Shown: positions 32,030-42,519 of the stretch, piece by piece
How the letters are laid out: each line of letters opens with the position of its first letter
Position numbering within the stretch: the first letter of the stretch is position 1
NCBI RefSeq assembly: GCF_016906535.1
Contig: NC_057385.1
Span: 3,534,001-3,598,000 of the forward strand
Reading direction: 5' to 3'
From: Rhizoctonia solani
Lineage: Eukaryota; Basidiomycota; Agaricomycetes; Cantharellales; Ceratobasidiaceae
DNA: 64,000 bases
Translations under genes and position numbers: made by a program
The notes under the pieces: model-generated
Told to the model about the DNA's origin: nothing
Database searches by the model: none
The model's input: only the letters and a program-made list of their open reading frames with translations

Positions 32030-32560
32030 CATAGAAAGCACCAGAAACTTAAATCATTAGTTGCTCCATCAGTTTGGCTCAGAATCAGACAACTGCTTTC
32101 AGGAGGTGAGATGCCAGCATAGCCAACATAGTGGTAATTGTCCCCATGCTAATATACCTATTTACCACCAAGATATTGGCATTGGTGCACCCTGCCAACC
32201 TTTGGTGCTTATTTGTAATTACTAAATGCTGGCACTTCCATGCTTATTCCTAGTACTTGTCCTATGCTCTGTAAGCACTGCTCCTACATATAAATATATG
32301 GTACAAAATATACCACAATTTTTAGAAATGATAGTAAGCCTAGTTTGCATAGATTGACATGTATATTTGCAAGCACAATAAGGAAGTAAGGTATAAAATG
32401 TCCTATAGCACAGCCAGTTTTTAAATGTAGTAACTTTCACTCCCATATCTGGATAGAGTAGATAAAATTACCCTAGTTTCCACTAGTTACTATTGTCAAT
32501 AAGGGGTACATATGTCTAAATTATCTATTTCACTATGGTGTGATAAGATCTTGAAAATCA
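32030..32560 (+). mobile_element. Element X, copy C, fragment
   Basis: Same orientation as copy A. It includes CCAACCTTTGGTGCTTATTT.. (compare 6,333) and further left sequence found only in copy B (TTGTCTGATTCTGA in inverse). It ends with CTAAATTATCTATTTC (compare 6,640-6,655). Confidence 0.6.
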
Positions 32561-32775
32561 GTATATCAGTAATAGACATCTTTTTCTAGTATAATTTGGC
32601 CTGAGAACTACAATGTTGGTATGCTTTCCTCTGTACAAATCAGACCAATGGAGAATTGATATTTAAATTAGCATATATTGGCCTTGATTTCAGTTCAATT
32701 TGTACTTAAATACACATTTTTATTTTCAGTATTTTAACCTTATACAGTGTTTCAAGGCATATCCCCCCTAGTTTG

Positions 32776-33209
32776 TGTCATAACCCATATCTGCAAGGGT
32801 TGTGACCATATATATCCATTGTCAAAGATATATATAGTATATGTGATGCACAGTGATATATGAATAATATATGTTGCTGGGGGATGTTGCACTCCCCCTG
32901 CCCCCCTAGCTGCAGGCCAATGTTAAGGCCCTTGGGCAAGGTCTGAATAATATATTATTATAGAAGAGATTATGTCATCCCCCCCCACCTCAGATCCATA
33001 GTAGTTTAGTATAGTATTTGATAAAGGACTGTAGGGGGGGAGGTCATGTGACCCTGGTGGACTGTCAGTCTCTAAGTCATGAGTGCTTAGAGTAATGACA
33101 GTTCTGACTGCATATATGTGAGCAAATGCAGCCTTCTAAAGACTGTGGAATATCCTATTAGTAGGTGGCTTGGTCAGGAGACATGCCAGCAAAGGCACAG
33201 GTCATGACA
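32776..33209 (+). mobile_element. Solo LTR, 434 bp, TSD GTTTG
   Basis: Begins TGTCATAACCC, ends GGTCATGACA, and is flanked by GTTTG on both sides (32,771-32,775 and 33,210-33,214). It matches 5,893-6,327. No internal element exists, so it arose by LTR-LTR recombination or is a non-autonomous relic. No full-length element with this LTR is in the window. Confidence 0.92.
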
Positions 33210-33370
33210 GTTTGGACATATGCACATGTGTAAAGTAGCTGGGTCACTATTCTAATTATTTTGGATGGCTCTTGGGTCTCTTTCATAGCGGCTCCAGGAG
33301 GTTAATTAGCAATCCTATATAATGGGAGCAGGCAAGAAAGAGTTGTATGCCTCACCTCCTTATGTAGTCC

Positions 33371-34040
33371 TGTTATGGAATAGGAAATAATAGTAAAGGA
33401 CTGCAAAGTAAAGAAGAAGAAAATAAGCAAACACAATTTAGTTTTGAGATGGTGTAGACAGTTATTTGTAAAGCACATAGAAAGACTCCTTGATTTCTCC
33501 CATATTTTCTACTATTTTTAATCATGTAAATACTTGAAGTATTAAGGCAGAAACAGTCCTTTGGAGGAAAGACTTAATAACTTAGGTTTGGCTGAAGGGC
33601 TGTTCTTAAGTAAGCACTCTGCTTTCCACAAGCTACTAACCTGAGTAGCTAAGAGGAAGGTATGGGCCTCACTAAGAGCACAGCTTGTTTCAGCCTTTCC
33701 CTAAAGTGTCTTTATGGGGGGAAGGATATTTTTAGAACTGGAGGCTAACTCTTATAAGGCATGGCTTTATGAGACAGGCTCTCACTTAACATCTCAGCTC
33801 CATTCATCTTGTCATGTACCTTACTCTACTGTATAGTAATCACAGGCCTCTAAGGGTATAAGTAGCCCCTTGAACTGGCCTTTTTGAATGCATCTCAGTT
33901 TTACATCCTCTCTCAGCCTAGTGTGACTCTGAAGACATCTTCTATTGATTTCTCTAAGTATCATACATATTAAAGCAGCCTCAAAGTTCCAAAGTTTGGT
34001 GCATGCAGCCTCTAGGACAGTCCCAAACTATACAGGGAAC
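33371..34040 (+). mobile_element. LTR3, left part (interrupted)
   Basis: Starts TGTTATGGAATAGG at 33,371 and has a TATA-like GGGTATAAGTAGCCCC (about 33,855-33,870). It is interrupted at 34,040 by a solo LTR1 and resumes at 35,568. It resembles LTR2 around its TATA box (..TTTGAATGCATC..). Confidence 0.55.
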
Positions 34041-35567
34041 TGTTATGGATATGACATTTCTTCATTAATCTGTACTTATTTTATTAATTACACTAGTAAT
34101 CTTACAGTAAACAAATGAGATAAAGATGCAAACTGAGGTTTTCAAGGTCCCTCTACCCAATAGTGACCTTTACAAAACCTATAAACCTCAGGAATACCCT
34201 CAATATGCAATGCCTTTTGCATATATGCTGTTTTCTCACTCATTTAAATATATATAAATTCAGATGAGTATAAACAGTAACAAGTATATTTCTCTTGTTT
34301 GTAGTATTTATTATTCAAGATTCTATCTTGTGGTTACACACAGAAATATTCAGGGTCCCCCCTGTTGCATAGGCAAGTGCTCCAGCGCTTAATCAGCCCT
34401 TAAGCGCCAACGCACTAAATGTGCCTTTTCTCCATCACCCGGGCATCCCACACTGCCGAATTGCTTGCGCTTAGGTGCGCCTGTTTGTGCGCTCCAGAAC
34501 GCTGGGTCAACTCCCAAAACGGATAACATTTGGCAGAGTTATGCCCCATTTACTGTAAGTACCCAATGCAGCAGTATCCTACCTTTGGGACTGTTTACTC
34601 CAAGGATGAAACACTTAGCCTTGGGACATCTAAGGACCCACACAGGTAAATACTGCCTTGGGGCAAACATTGCCTTGGGGCAAATATTAGGATTTGTTGT
34701 TTGTTTACTATGTACCAAAGTATTGGCTCCCTCAAGTGTTTCAGTTGCCACATGTACCTCCTGTACCCCTCTTGGTATCAATCATGTATATACTTGTTTG
34801 TGTGCCTTCTCAGGGTATGCAAGGACCCTGTGAAGACGCTTCTAATGCATCCTACTTTTATCCTACTTTACTCTTATATATTGACTTATACACACAAGCC
34901 TTTAACAGCTTATCTGCACATGTACTTTAGTGATTGACTCACTGTAAATAGCATAGGAGGTTATTCGGCACATTAAGACCATAGGCCAGTCCCAACAGAC
35001 ACAGGGTCACCTATTAGTGTACTTACTGCAACCCTGTGCCCCTTGACTGTCACAGTTGTTGAGTTCAACATTGAGTATAGTGCAACAATACTGTAAGGAT
35101 TGTTGTGATTGAGTGATAGTGTTTCAATCCACCATACCCCCTATATTGTAGATAGCTTTATCTACAATATCTCATAAATCCTAGATCTATTTTAGGTAAG
35201 CCCCATAAGTCTTAAGTCTTACTTAAGCATATATAAGTCCTATACTTATTAGGCAAATCCTATAAATCCTGTACATTAGTCAGGTAACCCTCTTACTTAA
35301 TGTACTATCCCAGAGACCTTAAGTATACATACCCTTAGTCACTTAGGCTTAAGTAACATTAGTCTAAGGTACTATACATAACCAACCACCTGCACTTGAT
35401 AGTTGTTAGACTATTTGTTAGGAGTTGTTATTCCTGATAACCTAGCCTATATTGTGCATATATTCTGTGCATATATTCTGATTCTTAATACTAGTTCTTG
35501 GTTATTCCCATATACATTTTGTATATAGTAATTCATTCTTACTCCTGTACTTACACAACTCTTAACA
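34041..35567 (+). mobile_element. Solo LTR1, 1,527 bp, TSD GGAAC
   Basis: TGTTATGGATATG.. to ..CTCTTAACA, flanked by GGAAC (34,036-34,040 and 35,568-35,572). It is unusually long for an LTR. It retains many CpGs (34,380-34,530), unlike the older copies at 3,135 and 21,907. It sits within another LTR (LTR3). TATA-like AGGGTATGCAAGG lies where copy 1 has GGGTATAAAAGG. Confidence 0.93.
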
Positions 35568-36028
35568 GGAACCTAGAAATAGCTTGGTTGCAACCCTGCT
35601 AAAACTTCCTGGCAGTATACTTAGTATTTGGTGCTTCTAAAACATCCTTACCCCCTTGTCAGCCATTGGAGACAGGGAAATAAATTAGCATAGATCTCAA
35701 TAAAATTACAATGAGCTCCAGAGACTAATATTTAGGTTATACACTAGTCTACTTGTACCTTGCATTGCCTACTACTTAGTAATACTCCTATTACTAGTTA
35801 TTGGTAGAGGTCACCCTGATGATAAGTACCTTGTTCCCTTAGCAAGTTAATTAGTAACTTTAATATACTCTTACTCCCTTAGCTTTAGACTTCTTCTATT
35901 ATTTATCTTGATAAGATTATTACCTTTTATAGTTAACCAGCTACCATTTTTATCTTTCTCCCTCTTTTAGTATCTTACTTTCCTTTTAGAGTACATTTAA
36001 TTGCTGCTTATTTTCCCTATCTATAACA
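35568..36028 (+). mobile_element. LTR3, right part
   Basis: Continues after the solo LTR1 and ends ..CTATCTATAACA at 36,028, an LTR-like CA end. The flanks of the reconstructed LTR3 (AGTCC and GCAAG) do not match, so the boundaries are tentative. Confidence 0.5.
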
Positions 36029-36903
36029 GCAAGGTGGAAGACAAGAATGTGGAATGAGCGTGGTCTATGTGGGGATCAAGCAGGTTAAAAACTTAATGTA
36101 CTATGACCATGGTGTAGCTGTGTAAAATTGACTGTTCAGTATCCAGCTCTCCTGCAAGTTGACAGGCCTTTTTACAAGTAAGATAACCATTCAAGCAAAG
36201 TCCATTGTGCTCCTTCTTGTAAATCCAACCATAGAGCTGATGCTCTAGTTTTAGTAGAGTTCCAGATCAATAGCATCAGGAAATTGGATAACACCTTGCA
36301 ACACCATGTAGTTATTATCTATATTGCGTTGATTATGAGGTGTTTGGCAGTTGTGCATGCCTTCTCAAGGGTGGCTGATACTATGTGTACATTCTGTCAG
36401 GGCTATAAGAGTTTGACAGACCTATAGAAGGTTTGACATGGCATTAATTGGCTACCAAGGTATAGATGCACAATGTCCACCATGCCACAGTACAATGTAG
36501 ATTCCAGGCTATCATGTAAGGGAATAGAATGTTACTACTGTTATGTACATATGACATGCTAGAAACAAATGCTTATTCAATAGTCATACTGTACAGGTCC
36601 CATATCTTCTTCACTTTTGAATCCCTCACTCTCCCAATCCTGTTCAGATGGTTCATCTCCCAAAACATCCTCTTCTAATTCAATTTTGACAGTTTTTTTG
36701 TTTGTAGCATTGCTCACAGGTTTTAAGGTGACTTAGGATGCATCCTAACACATCCTAGGTGACTTACATAAGCCACAAGTGCATAAGATTCCCCCTTTCC
36801 TCATCACACAGGTGACTGAACTTACATGAGACTTGACTTAGATGGTTGGATATACTGGGTTAGGAAGTTAATTCAACCACTTGTGTTTGAGCAGAAGTTT
36901 CCA
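36029..36903. other. No gene recognised
   Basis: Low-CpG sequence with no repeat partner found. A local dyad GTGACTTAGGATGCATCCTA lies near 36,729-36,748. Confidence 0.5.
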
Positions 36904-37649
36904 TGGCATACCAGGTACGCCAGTCCCCAGACCAGTGTTGTTGTGCTGCTACATGATCTTGCTTGAGGAGCAGCGCATTCAGTATGCTACACCCTGGCAC
37001 AGCCCTTTGATTTTTGTCAGATGGTCTGCCCTCCTGTGCAGCGTACCTGGTATGCTACACGCCAACACAGCTCTTTGCCATTTGTCACACCAGTCTCCTC
37101 TCTGAAGCGCAACATAATGTGTACGCGTTTTGCTGTCAACCACTGCTCACATGTCATTATATGTTCTTCTATGTATTTTGTATTCTATGTGCTTGTCATT
37201 CATACCACTTATGCATGTGCAGATTTGCAACTTTTGACAGGTCTCAATAATTGTGGCTGGAAATTTCATGCTTAAAAGATTGAACATCCCACCACAATTA
37301 GCATCAGTTGATAGCCGCAGAGGAGTAGATAATGATAGAACTTTCAAGTATATCAAACAGAGTTGTTCTGACAGAATAATAAAAAAACAAGAAAATACCA
37401 GCCAGAGCTCTTGAATATACTGGCGTACCAGGTACGCCACCTACAAGCATGGATAAAAACCAAGCATGTGAGTCTGTATATGACATTTTCACTTCAGGCA
37501 AAATCAACATATTTCTACTTTGACACGTTGCAATTTACTGGCAATTATCTTTGATGGCGTACCAGGTACGCCAGCCCTGACGTACTTGGCTTTCATGTCA
37601 CGTGACCATTGTAAGTGACAGGCCAATATCTGGCGTACCTGGTACGCCA
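36904..37649. repeat. Dispersed cluster of 19-nt palindromes TGGCGTACCAGGTACGCCA
   Basis: Copies at 36,904-36,922 (one decayed base, GCATACC), 37,041-37,055 (core only, GCGTACCTGGTATGC), 37,421-37,439, 37,555-37,573 and 37,631-37,649, the last three perfect. A degenerate copy at about 36,972 belongs to a local duplication of about 69 bp (36,970 and 37,040). Intervening sequence is not repeated. Confidence 0.85.
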
Positions 37650-38139
37650 GCCCTGGACCCATGACCTATAGAGTGACCTGTATGTAAAATGATTACAAGC
37701 GCTGACCCCCCTTTGATTGTGTTTAAGTAAAATGTCTCTTTACGCTTTCCGCCTCAATGTATAGCTTTGTAATTGTAAGGAATGTACAATATTCTTATAT
37801 TAACACTATTATACGCAAACCCCTTACATAATCAAGTTGGCAACGCTCACCCAACTTAACTTCTTGGTGTAACAAATAGGTAACTGTCTTCATTATTGTT
37901 ATCTTACTTCTGTTTGTTACTCGTTACATACATAAGCCACTTGATTGTTGGTTATATTATTGGTCACCGCACAAACACTGCCCAGGCTCTGAGGAACCCA
38001 TAAGCGCGCCCTGGCACGTGCTCATCTTCTGGCTGCGTCATCATTACTTGGCCTTCTATCATATATGTATTTCTACATTTATATTATCTACACTCATTAT
38101 ATATCTTGCCCTCAAGGAAGTTTACTCCTTGGGGTTTTT
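37650..38139. other. Transition from CpG-poor to CpG-normal DNA; no gene
   Basis: No ORF. It contains short GC-rich patches (TAAGCGCGCCCTGGCACGTG, about 38,001-38,020) in AT-rich sequence and a small hairpin (AAGGAAGTTTACTCCTT near 38,114) just past the end of the M28 gene. Confidence 0.45.
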
Positions 38140-41100
38140 TTAGATCACTGCCATACCTGCACACACCCCAACAGCATCACGTCATCCACCCACCCCGCTT
38201 TTCTTCAAACCACTGATCCATTCGCTCAAACACCTCCATTGCCGGTCCCGCTTGATCATTCTTCTTCCCTGGCCACATGGCCTTTTCCTCAATCCCCACA
38301 AAATTGATCTTCACGGTTCGTGTGTAAATTGGCCTGCGCCCAGCCCGGGAACCTTGATCTCCAACTTGATCAACCATTCGTTCGTCCCATAATACAATGC
38401 CTCTTTGATGTGGTGTCGAGCTTCCCCATACGGTGGTGGAGAATCTAGGGACCAGTTCACTACCAACGCGTCGAACGCAATCACTGTACCACGCATTTAG
38501 TATCTCACAATGCAGCCCCAACAACGCGTACATACCTGTCCAGATGAGACACGGGCGCAAGATTTTCAGTGTCAGTTTGCGTGTCCTAGTCGCGAAATCA
38601 AGTATATCATTATATGCCTTGACCGTGAAAATCTTTTCCCAGCTGGACTCGTATCCTTGAGGCCAAGGCGCGCCACCTTGTACGACGTCACAAACTAGAT
38701 AAATCTTAGTTGCGTTCCACGACTCGAATTAGGGGTACTTACTTGCAAAAACGGATACAGCACATCCCTAGTGGTCGTGTAAGTGGGCTCGACCAGATTA
38801 AACACCAATACCTACCAGTCCAGATTCCAATCATCCATCACATTCAAAGTCGGCTTTGCTCCGGGAGCCCCAAATTCGGCTGCCAACTCGTTCACCAGGG
38901 CTTCAAACCCAGGTGCCGCGTCAGCAGAGCCCAGTTGAAGCGTATATTCCCCAGAAGTAATCTGACCAAGTAAATGTCAGTCTCAACCCTAATTATAAAT
39001 ATAAAGAGCCATACGTTTTCAACGTACATACCAAAAAACCGCTTCTGGTGCGTTCTATCGAATGGGGTAATCCGAGGCAGTGAGAATATGATGCACATTA
39101 ACACAGACCATCCTGCGACTGAGAGAGTAAATATTTTCAATGCACGCGCCCAAACCGGTGGGAAAGAGGCAGAACAAGCGGGAAAGCGTAGAAGGCGGCA
39201 ACGGTAGTGAGCAACGCAATAATATTGTTGACAGGAGGAAGCTGGGGCAAGACGTTAATTGACAAGCACACCACAAGGTTTCGGGGCACTCACAGAGCCC
39301 ATACGTCCCGTCTTTGTTGGCCATATAGTCAGAAATGTGTGGGTACGGCAACACGCAGTACTCACCAAGGGAACAAAAATATCAGTCAATGAAGTCGCCA
39401 CCTTGGTTCCAAGAACAAGTGGGCCAAAGCTTCCCAACACATAGGATGCCACTGGCACCTTGGCATCTCCCCAGACCCATTCTACAGCAATTCCTGCTCC
39501 TGTGAATAAACTCACAAATCAAAGTAGCCCAGCACTTCCAATGCCAAGACTTTGTACGGCCCAAGCCCCAGCGCTGAAAAAGAGGTGGACGGAGCAATAG
39601 GAAAGTCGTTCTAGGTCTTGGCCTGAAGCACGCGAGTTGAGGAATACCTGGAAGACCAAGACACCCAGCAACGCTGACGGGGTATAAGTACAAGGCAAAA
39701 TCGTTCGTTGGCGAATCATTTCATGCCCTGACCCATAGATGACATTAATGCAGCAAAGACATTCGCCGAAACCAGGCCAAATATTAGCAAAACCGGTACT
39801 CCCACTATTGATTGAGCGTGTAGGCGAGACAAACGGAAAAGGGGGAGAGATAAGAGGAAAGTCGCAGTGTACAGTCGCTGGGCTGTTGAGAAATAGTATG
39901 AAAAGAAGTATCGAGAGAGGAGGGAGAAATAAGGTGTCTTTGGAGGGCTGTAACTTTGCAACGTCGGTAAGGGTGATGCTGACAATGATAAATAGGTCAA
40001 GAGTGCAAGAGTGTTCTCAGCCATGTGTTAACCAGCCAATCATCAGCTCTCGCTCGCCATAGCCCAAGACTTTTAGCTTACCTGTGCTACGCCAGGTTCA
40101 ATGTTCTCCACGGTATCTCTTCGAGTGTGATACAAGTACGAATTTCCCACAATTGCCATATTGGGGTACCTATCAGCACACATGGCTCAGAGATTAACCA
40201 ATACTACTCACATCTAGACCGGTTAGGTTCTGATATTCCTGAAATTGCCTGAAGTCAGTGCTGTCGAATAAATTAGTAGAGTCCTTCTTTTCATTCATCT
40301 GGATGCCTACTCGGACATGATAACCCCGAGCTGAACACATCGTTCGCTAATACCGTCCCAAAAGGTCGAAGTACATGCGAGTATGCTTCAATCATTTCTT
40401 CAGAGGTTGCCTGAAAAAGCAATTCAGGCCCGGTTGAACCAGCCGCCTCGAGGTTTATGATTGCTCGAACACTACAGATGGGATCAATCGGTTTGTCATA
40501 ATATAAGCGAATTATACGCACGTATGCGCAGTGAAATGCTGAGTGGCATACAAGTGCGAACCATCTTGCAACGATTCTTCGGCATTAAATACTGGGGCAA
40601 GAGTATATTTAATCCTACTAGTTATGTTGATAAGGACTCAAACTCACAAAAAATGATCGAGTGAACCGGTTGCCAACTAGGGGGTTCCGTTAGAACACGA
40701 ATGCACTCCAGCATAACACGTACAGAAATAGCATCGTCCGCCGCACCTACAAATTGACCACTTAGTAAATCTTTTGGAGGGCTTCAGTTGAACCGCTCAA
40801 AACTTACCAGGACTGGGCAACGTGCTATCGAGGTGCGAGTTTACCAATACAGCGTTTCTCTTTCCTTCAGGGGTCCCATCCGATACTCGTACGACGATAT
40901 TCGTCAAGTCGACGTAGTTTTTATATACTCGTTTGTTCATCATGTCAAATCTTGTGTATGGTAGAAAAAAGTCAAGTATACCACATGACATCATGGGAAA
41001 AGGATGACCTGCCTGTGCGTTCCACTACCCTACTGCCTCCACACCTCACATTCAAGCCTTCGTCCCGGAGTGAGGCTCAACAGCTCTTTACATTGGTCCC

Positions 41101-41161
41101 GCAATTTCTCAACTTGATCCAGCAGCCAGGCATCTCCCAACGCGTGCTCTCTAGTGCCAAC
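38140..41161 (-). pseudogene. M28 metallopeptidase (vacuolar/ER membrane protease, Pff1/ERMP1 type), 5' end lost
   Basis: The minus strand begins at VGTREHALGDAWLLDQVEKL, continues EVWRQ, a TAG (41,030-41,032), GSGTHR, an intron and FDMMNKRVYKNYV. The zinc-peptidase core follows: NSHLDSTLPSPGAADD (His and Asp ligands), AEESLQDGSHLYATQH (Glu), NLEAAGSTGPELLFQA, and GNSYLYHTRRD (His). Next come HMAENTLALL and several hydrophobic segments (about 39,950-39,080) as in the membrane-spanning C-terminal half, and a lumenal tail ending VFERMDQWFEEKRGGW. Introns of about 50 bp separate the exons. Family members are multi-pass vacuolar or ER proteases. The N-terminal anchor is missing, the in-frame TAG breaks the frame, and the last residues need a frame change, so it is probably non-functional. 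Confidence 0.85.
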
Positions 41162-41163
41162 GG

Positions 41164-41880
41164 TAGTTGTTCCAATGGATCGTCACTGTCTCTACCTGGT
41201 GTCGATCCAGCAACTTCGCTGTTCGATTGCCTGGATGGGCTGGTGCTTTGCGACGGCTTTGACTGATCTACGGGTGAGTACTTGCGTTTCATGGGATTAT
41301 AATACTCACCCTTTTCCTCGGCGGCTCTCCAAGTTGGTCCTGAGCCCCACGCTTGTTGCTGTGCTTCACCTCCCAACAAACCAGTACGTCCTTCCAGCTA
41401 GGCGTTCCATTGGGCATTGTTCCAGACACACCAGTAATATCTGGCTTACGAAAAGCAGGTGAATCAAGTAGGTATTTTTGCGAAGTATCCCTAAATGCAA
41501 GGTTGGTTTTGCTTTGGAGGTCAAACAGAGGACCAATTTGTGTGCTGATCGAGTAGTAGAGATCAATCAACGATGCGTAAAGTGCAGCTTCATTACCAAG
41601 AGGGATGTCTTTAATTCTGTCCATGATTGAGCCCCACCGACCAGCTGATTCAAAGGCATTGCAATCTAGGCCTTCTTCAATTGCCTGATAATGACTGTTG
41701 GGAAATTTGCACACTTCACGAATAAACAGTCGAAAGTCCATGCCGCGAACTATGTTACCAGTTATTTCACCTCTAAGAAGAGGGGCCTCGGATTGCCTAT
41801 CTGTTCTTGTTGATGTACTGACGCGAACAACGTGAGGGGTGCTGCTAGACCCAGCTAGTCGAGCAAAACGGACGTCAGAA
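41164..41880 (-). pseudogene. FunK1-type fungal kinase, N-terminal fragment
   Basis: Minus strand: RFARLAGSSSTPHVVRV, GEITGNIVRGMDFRLFIREV, then KPDITGVSGTMPNGTPSWKD and VLVCWEVKHSNK, the pattern of the N-terminal half of FunK1 (fungal-type) protein kinases, where a WxxVLxxxEVK segment precedes the catalytic loop region. It ends in a Lys/Ser-rich stretch (SPVDQSKPSQSTSPSRQSNS) and passes without a gap into M28 sequence at 41,161. The HRD and DFG motifs are absent, so it is a fragment. The upstream start could not be fixed; an ATG near 41,920 is possible with a splice. Confidence 0.6.
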
Positions 41881-42052
41881 TCGGGTCAAAGATTTATGCT
41901 CAGATTCCATACTTGGAGCAGACATGAGCCTTCCAAGTAAGTTTTGTGTTTGGAATCAATCAGAGTATTGATTTGCAAGACCTTGTTGCACGAAAAAAAT
42001 GGAGAGACTACAAAGACTAAGCCATTGGCAACCAACATGGGTAAGCGCCAGA

Positions 42053-42245
42053 ATCACTGCAAAGAGGGGGGTCACGGACAGGACCCGCGGACAGGCACGG
42101 ACCAGCGTGGTAAGCGCCGAGCGGGCAGGACTGCAGGTCTGCTTCTGTTCTCGTTCGTCCGCGTCACACGAACTGCCACAAAACTACACTGACAGCCGTA
42201 ACTTGCCTGCGCTATGAAATAGGGTGCGTACAGGCGCGTACCACC
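42053..42245 (+). repeat. GC-rich dispersed repeat, copy 1
   Basis: Starts CACTGCAAAGAGGG and ends ACAGGCGCGTACC. The same end blocks, in the same order, bound the inverted copy at 61,515-61,730. It contains repeated GCGGACAGG/CACGGACC motifs. The centre is diverged between the two copies. Unknown class, perhaps a small non-autonomous transposon. Confidence 0.5.
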
Positions 42246-42519
42246 GGGGAACGGATGGTGTTGGTAAGCATGAATTATCGGGCTACTAGAGTGCCGATGG
42301 GCCTGTCGACGACTGGGACTCTAGTAAAACCCTCGTCCAGTCTCGTGTATACGTTAAATCTGTACTACGTGCTCAAATACAACGATATCATCTCCCTAAA
42401 CACACTGGTTCGCTTACAACACTCTGCATTTGCGGTGATAATTTGTGAAGGATGGGCCCGGTGTCGGTATGTGAATCAATAGATTGTCTAAACTATTTGC
42501 CTTTTAAACACTTGAAAAT

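Noticed and set aside
39255..40062. Plus-strand frames over the M28 gene
   Set aside because: The minus strand carries the recognised protease with introns; the plus frames are antisense shadows.
40667..40682. ACCGGTTGCCAACT near 40,670 as a fourth GACCGGT palindrome
   Set aside because: It has only one arm and lies within the coding sequence of the M28 gene (SWQPVHS), so it is chance.
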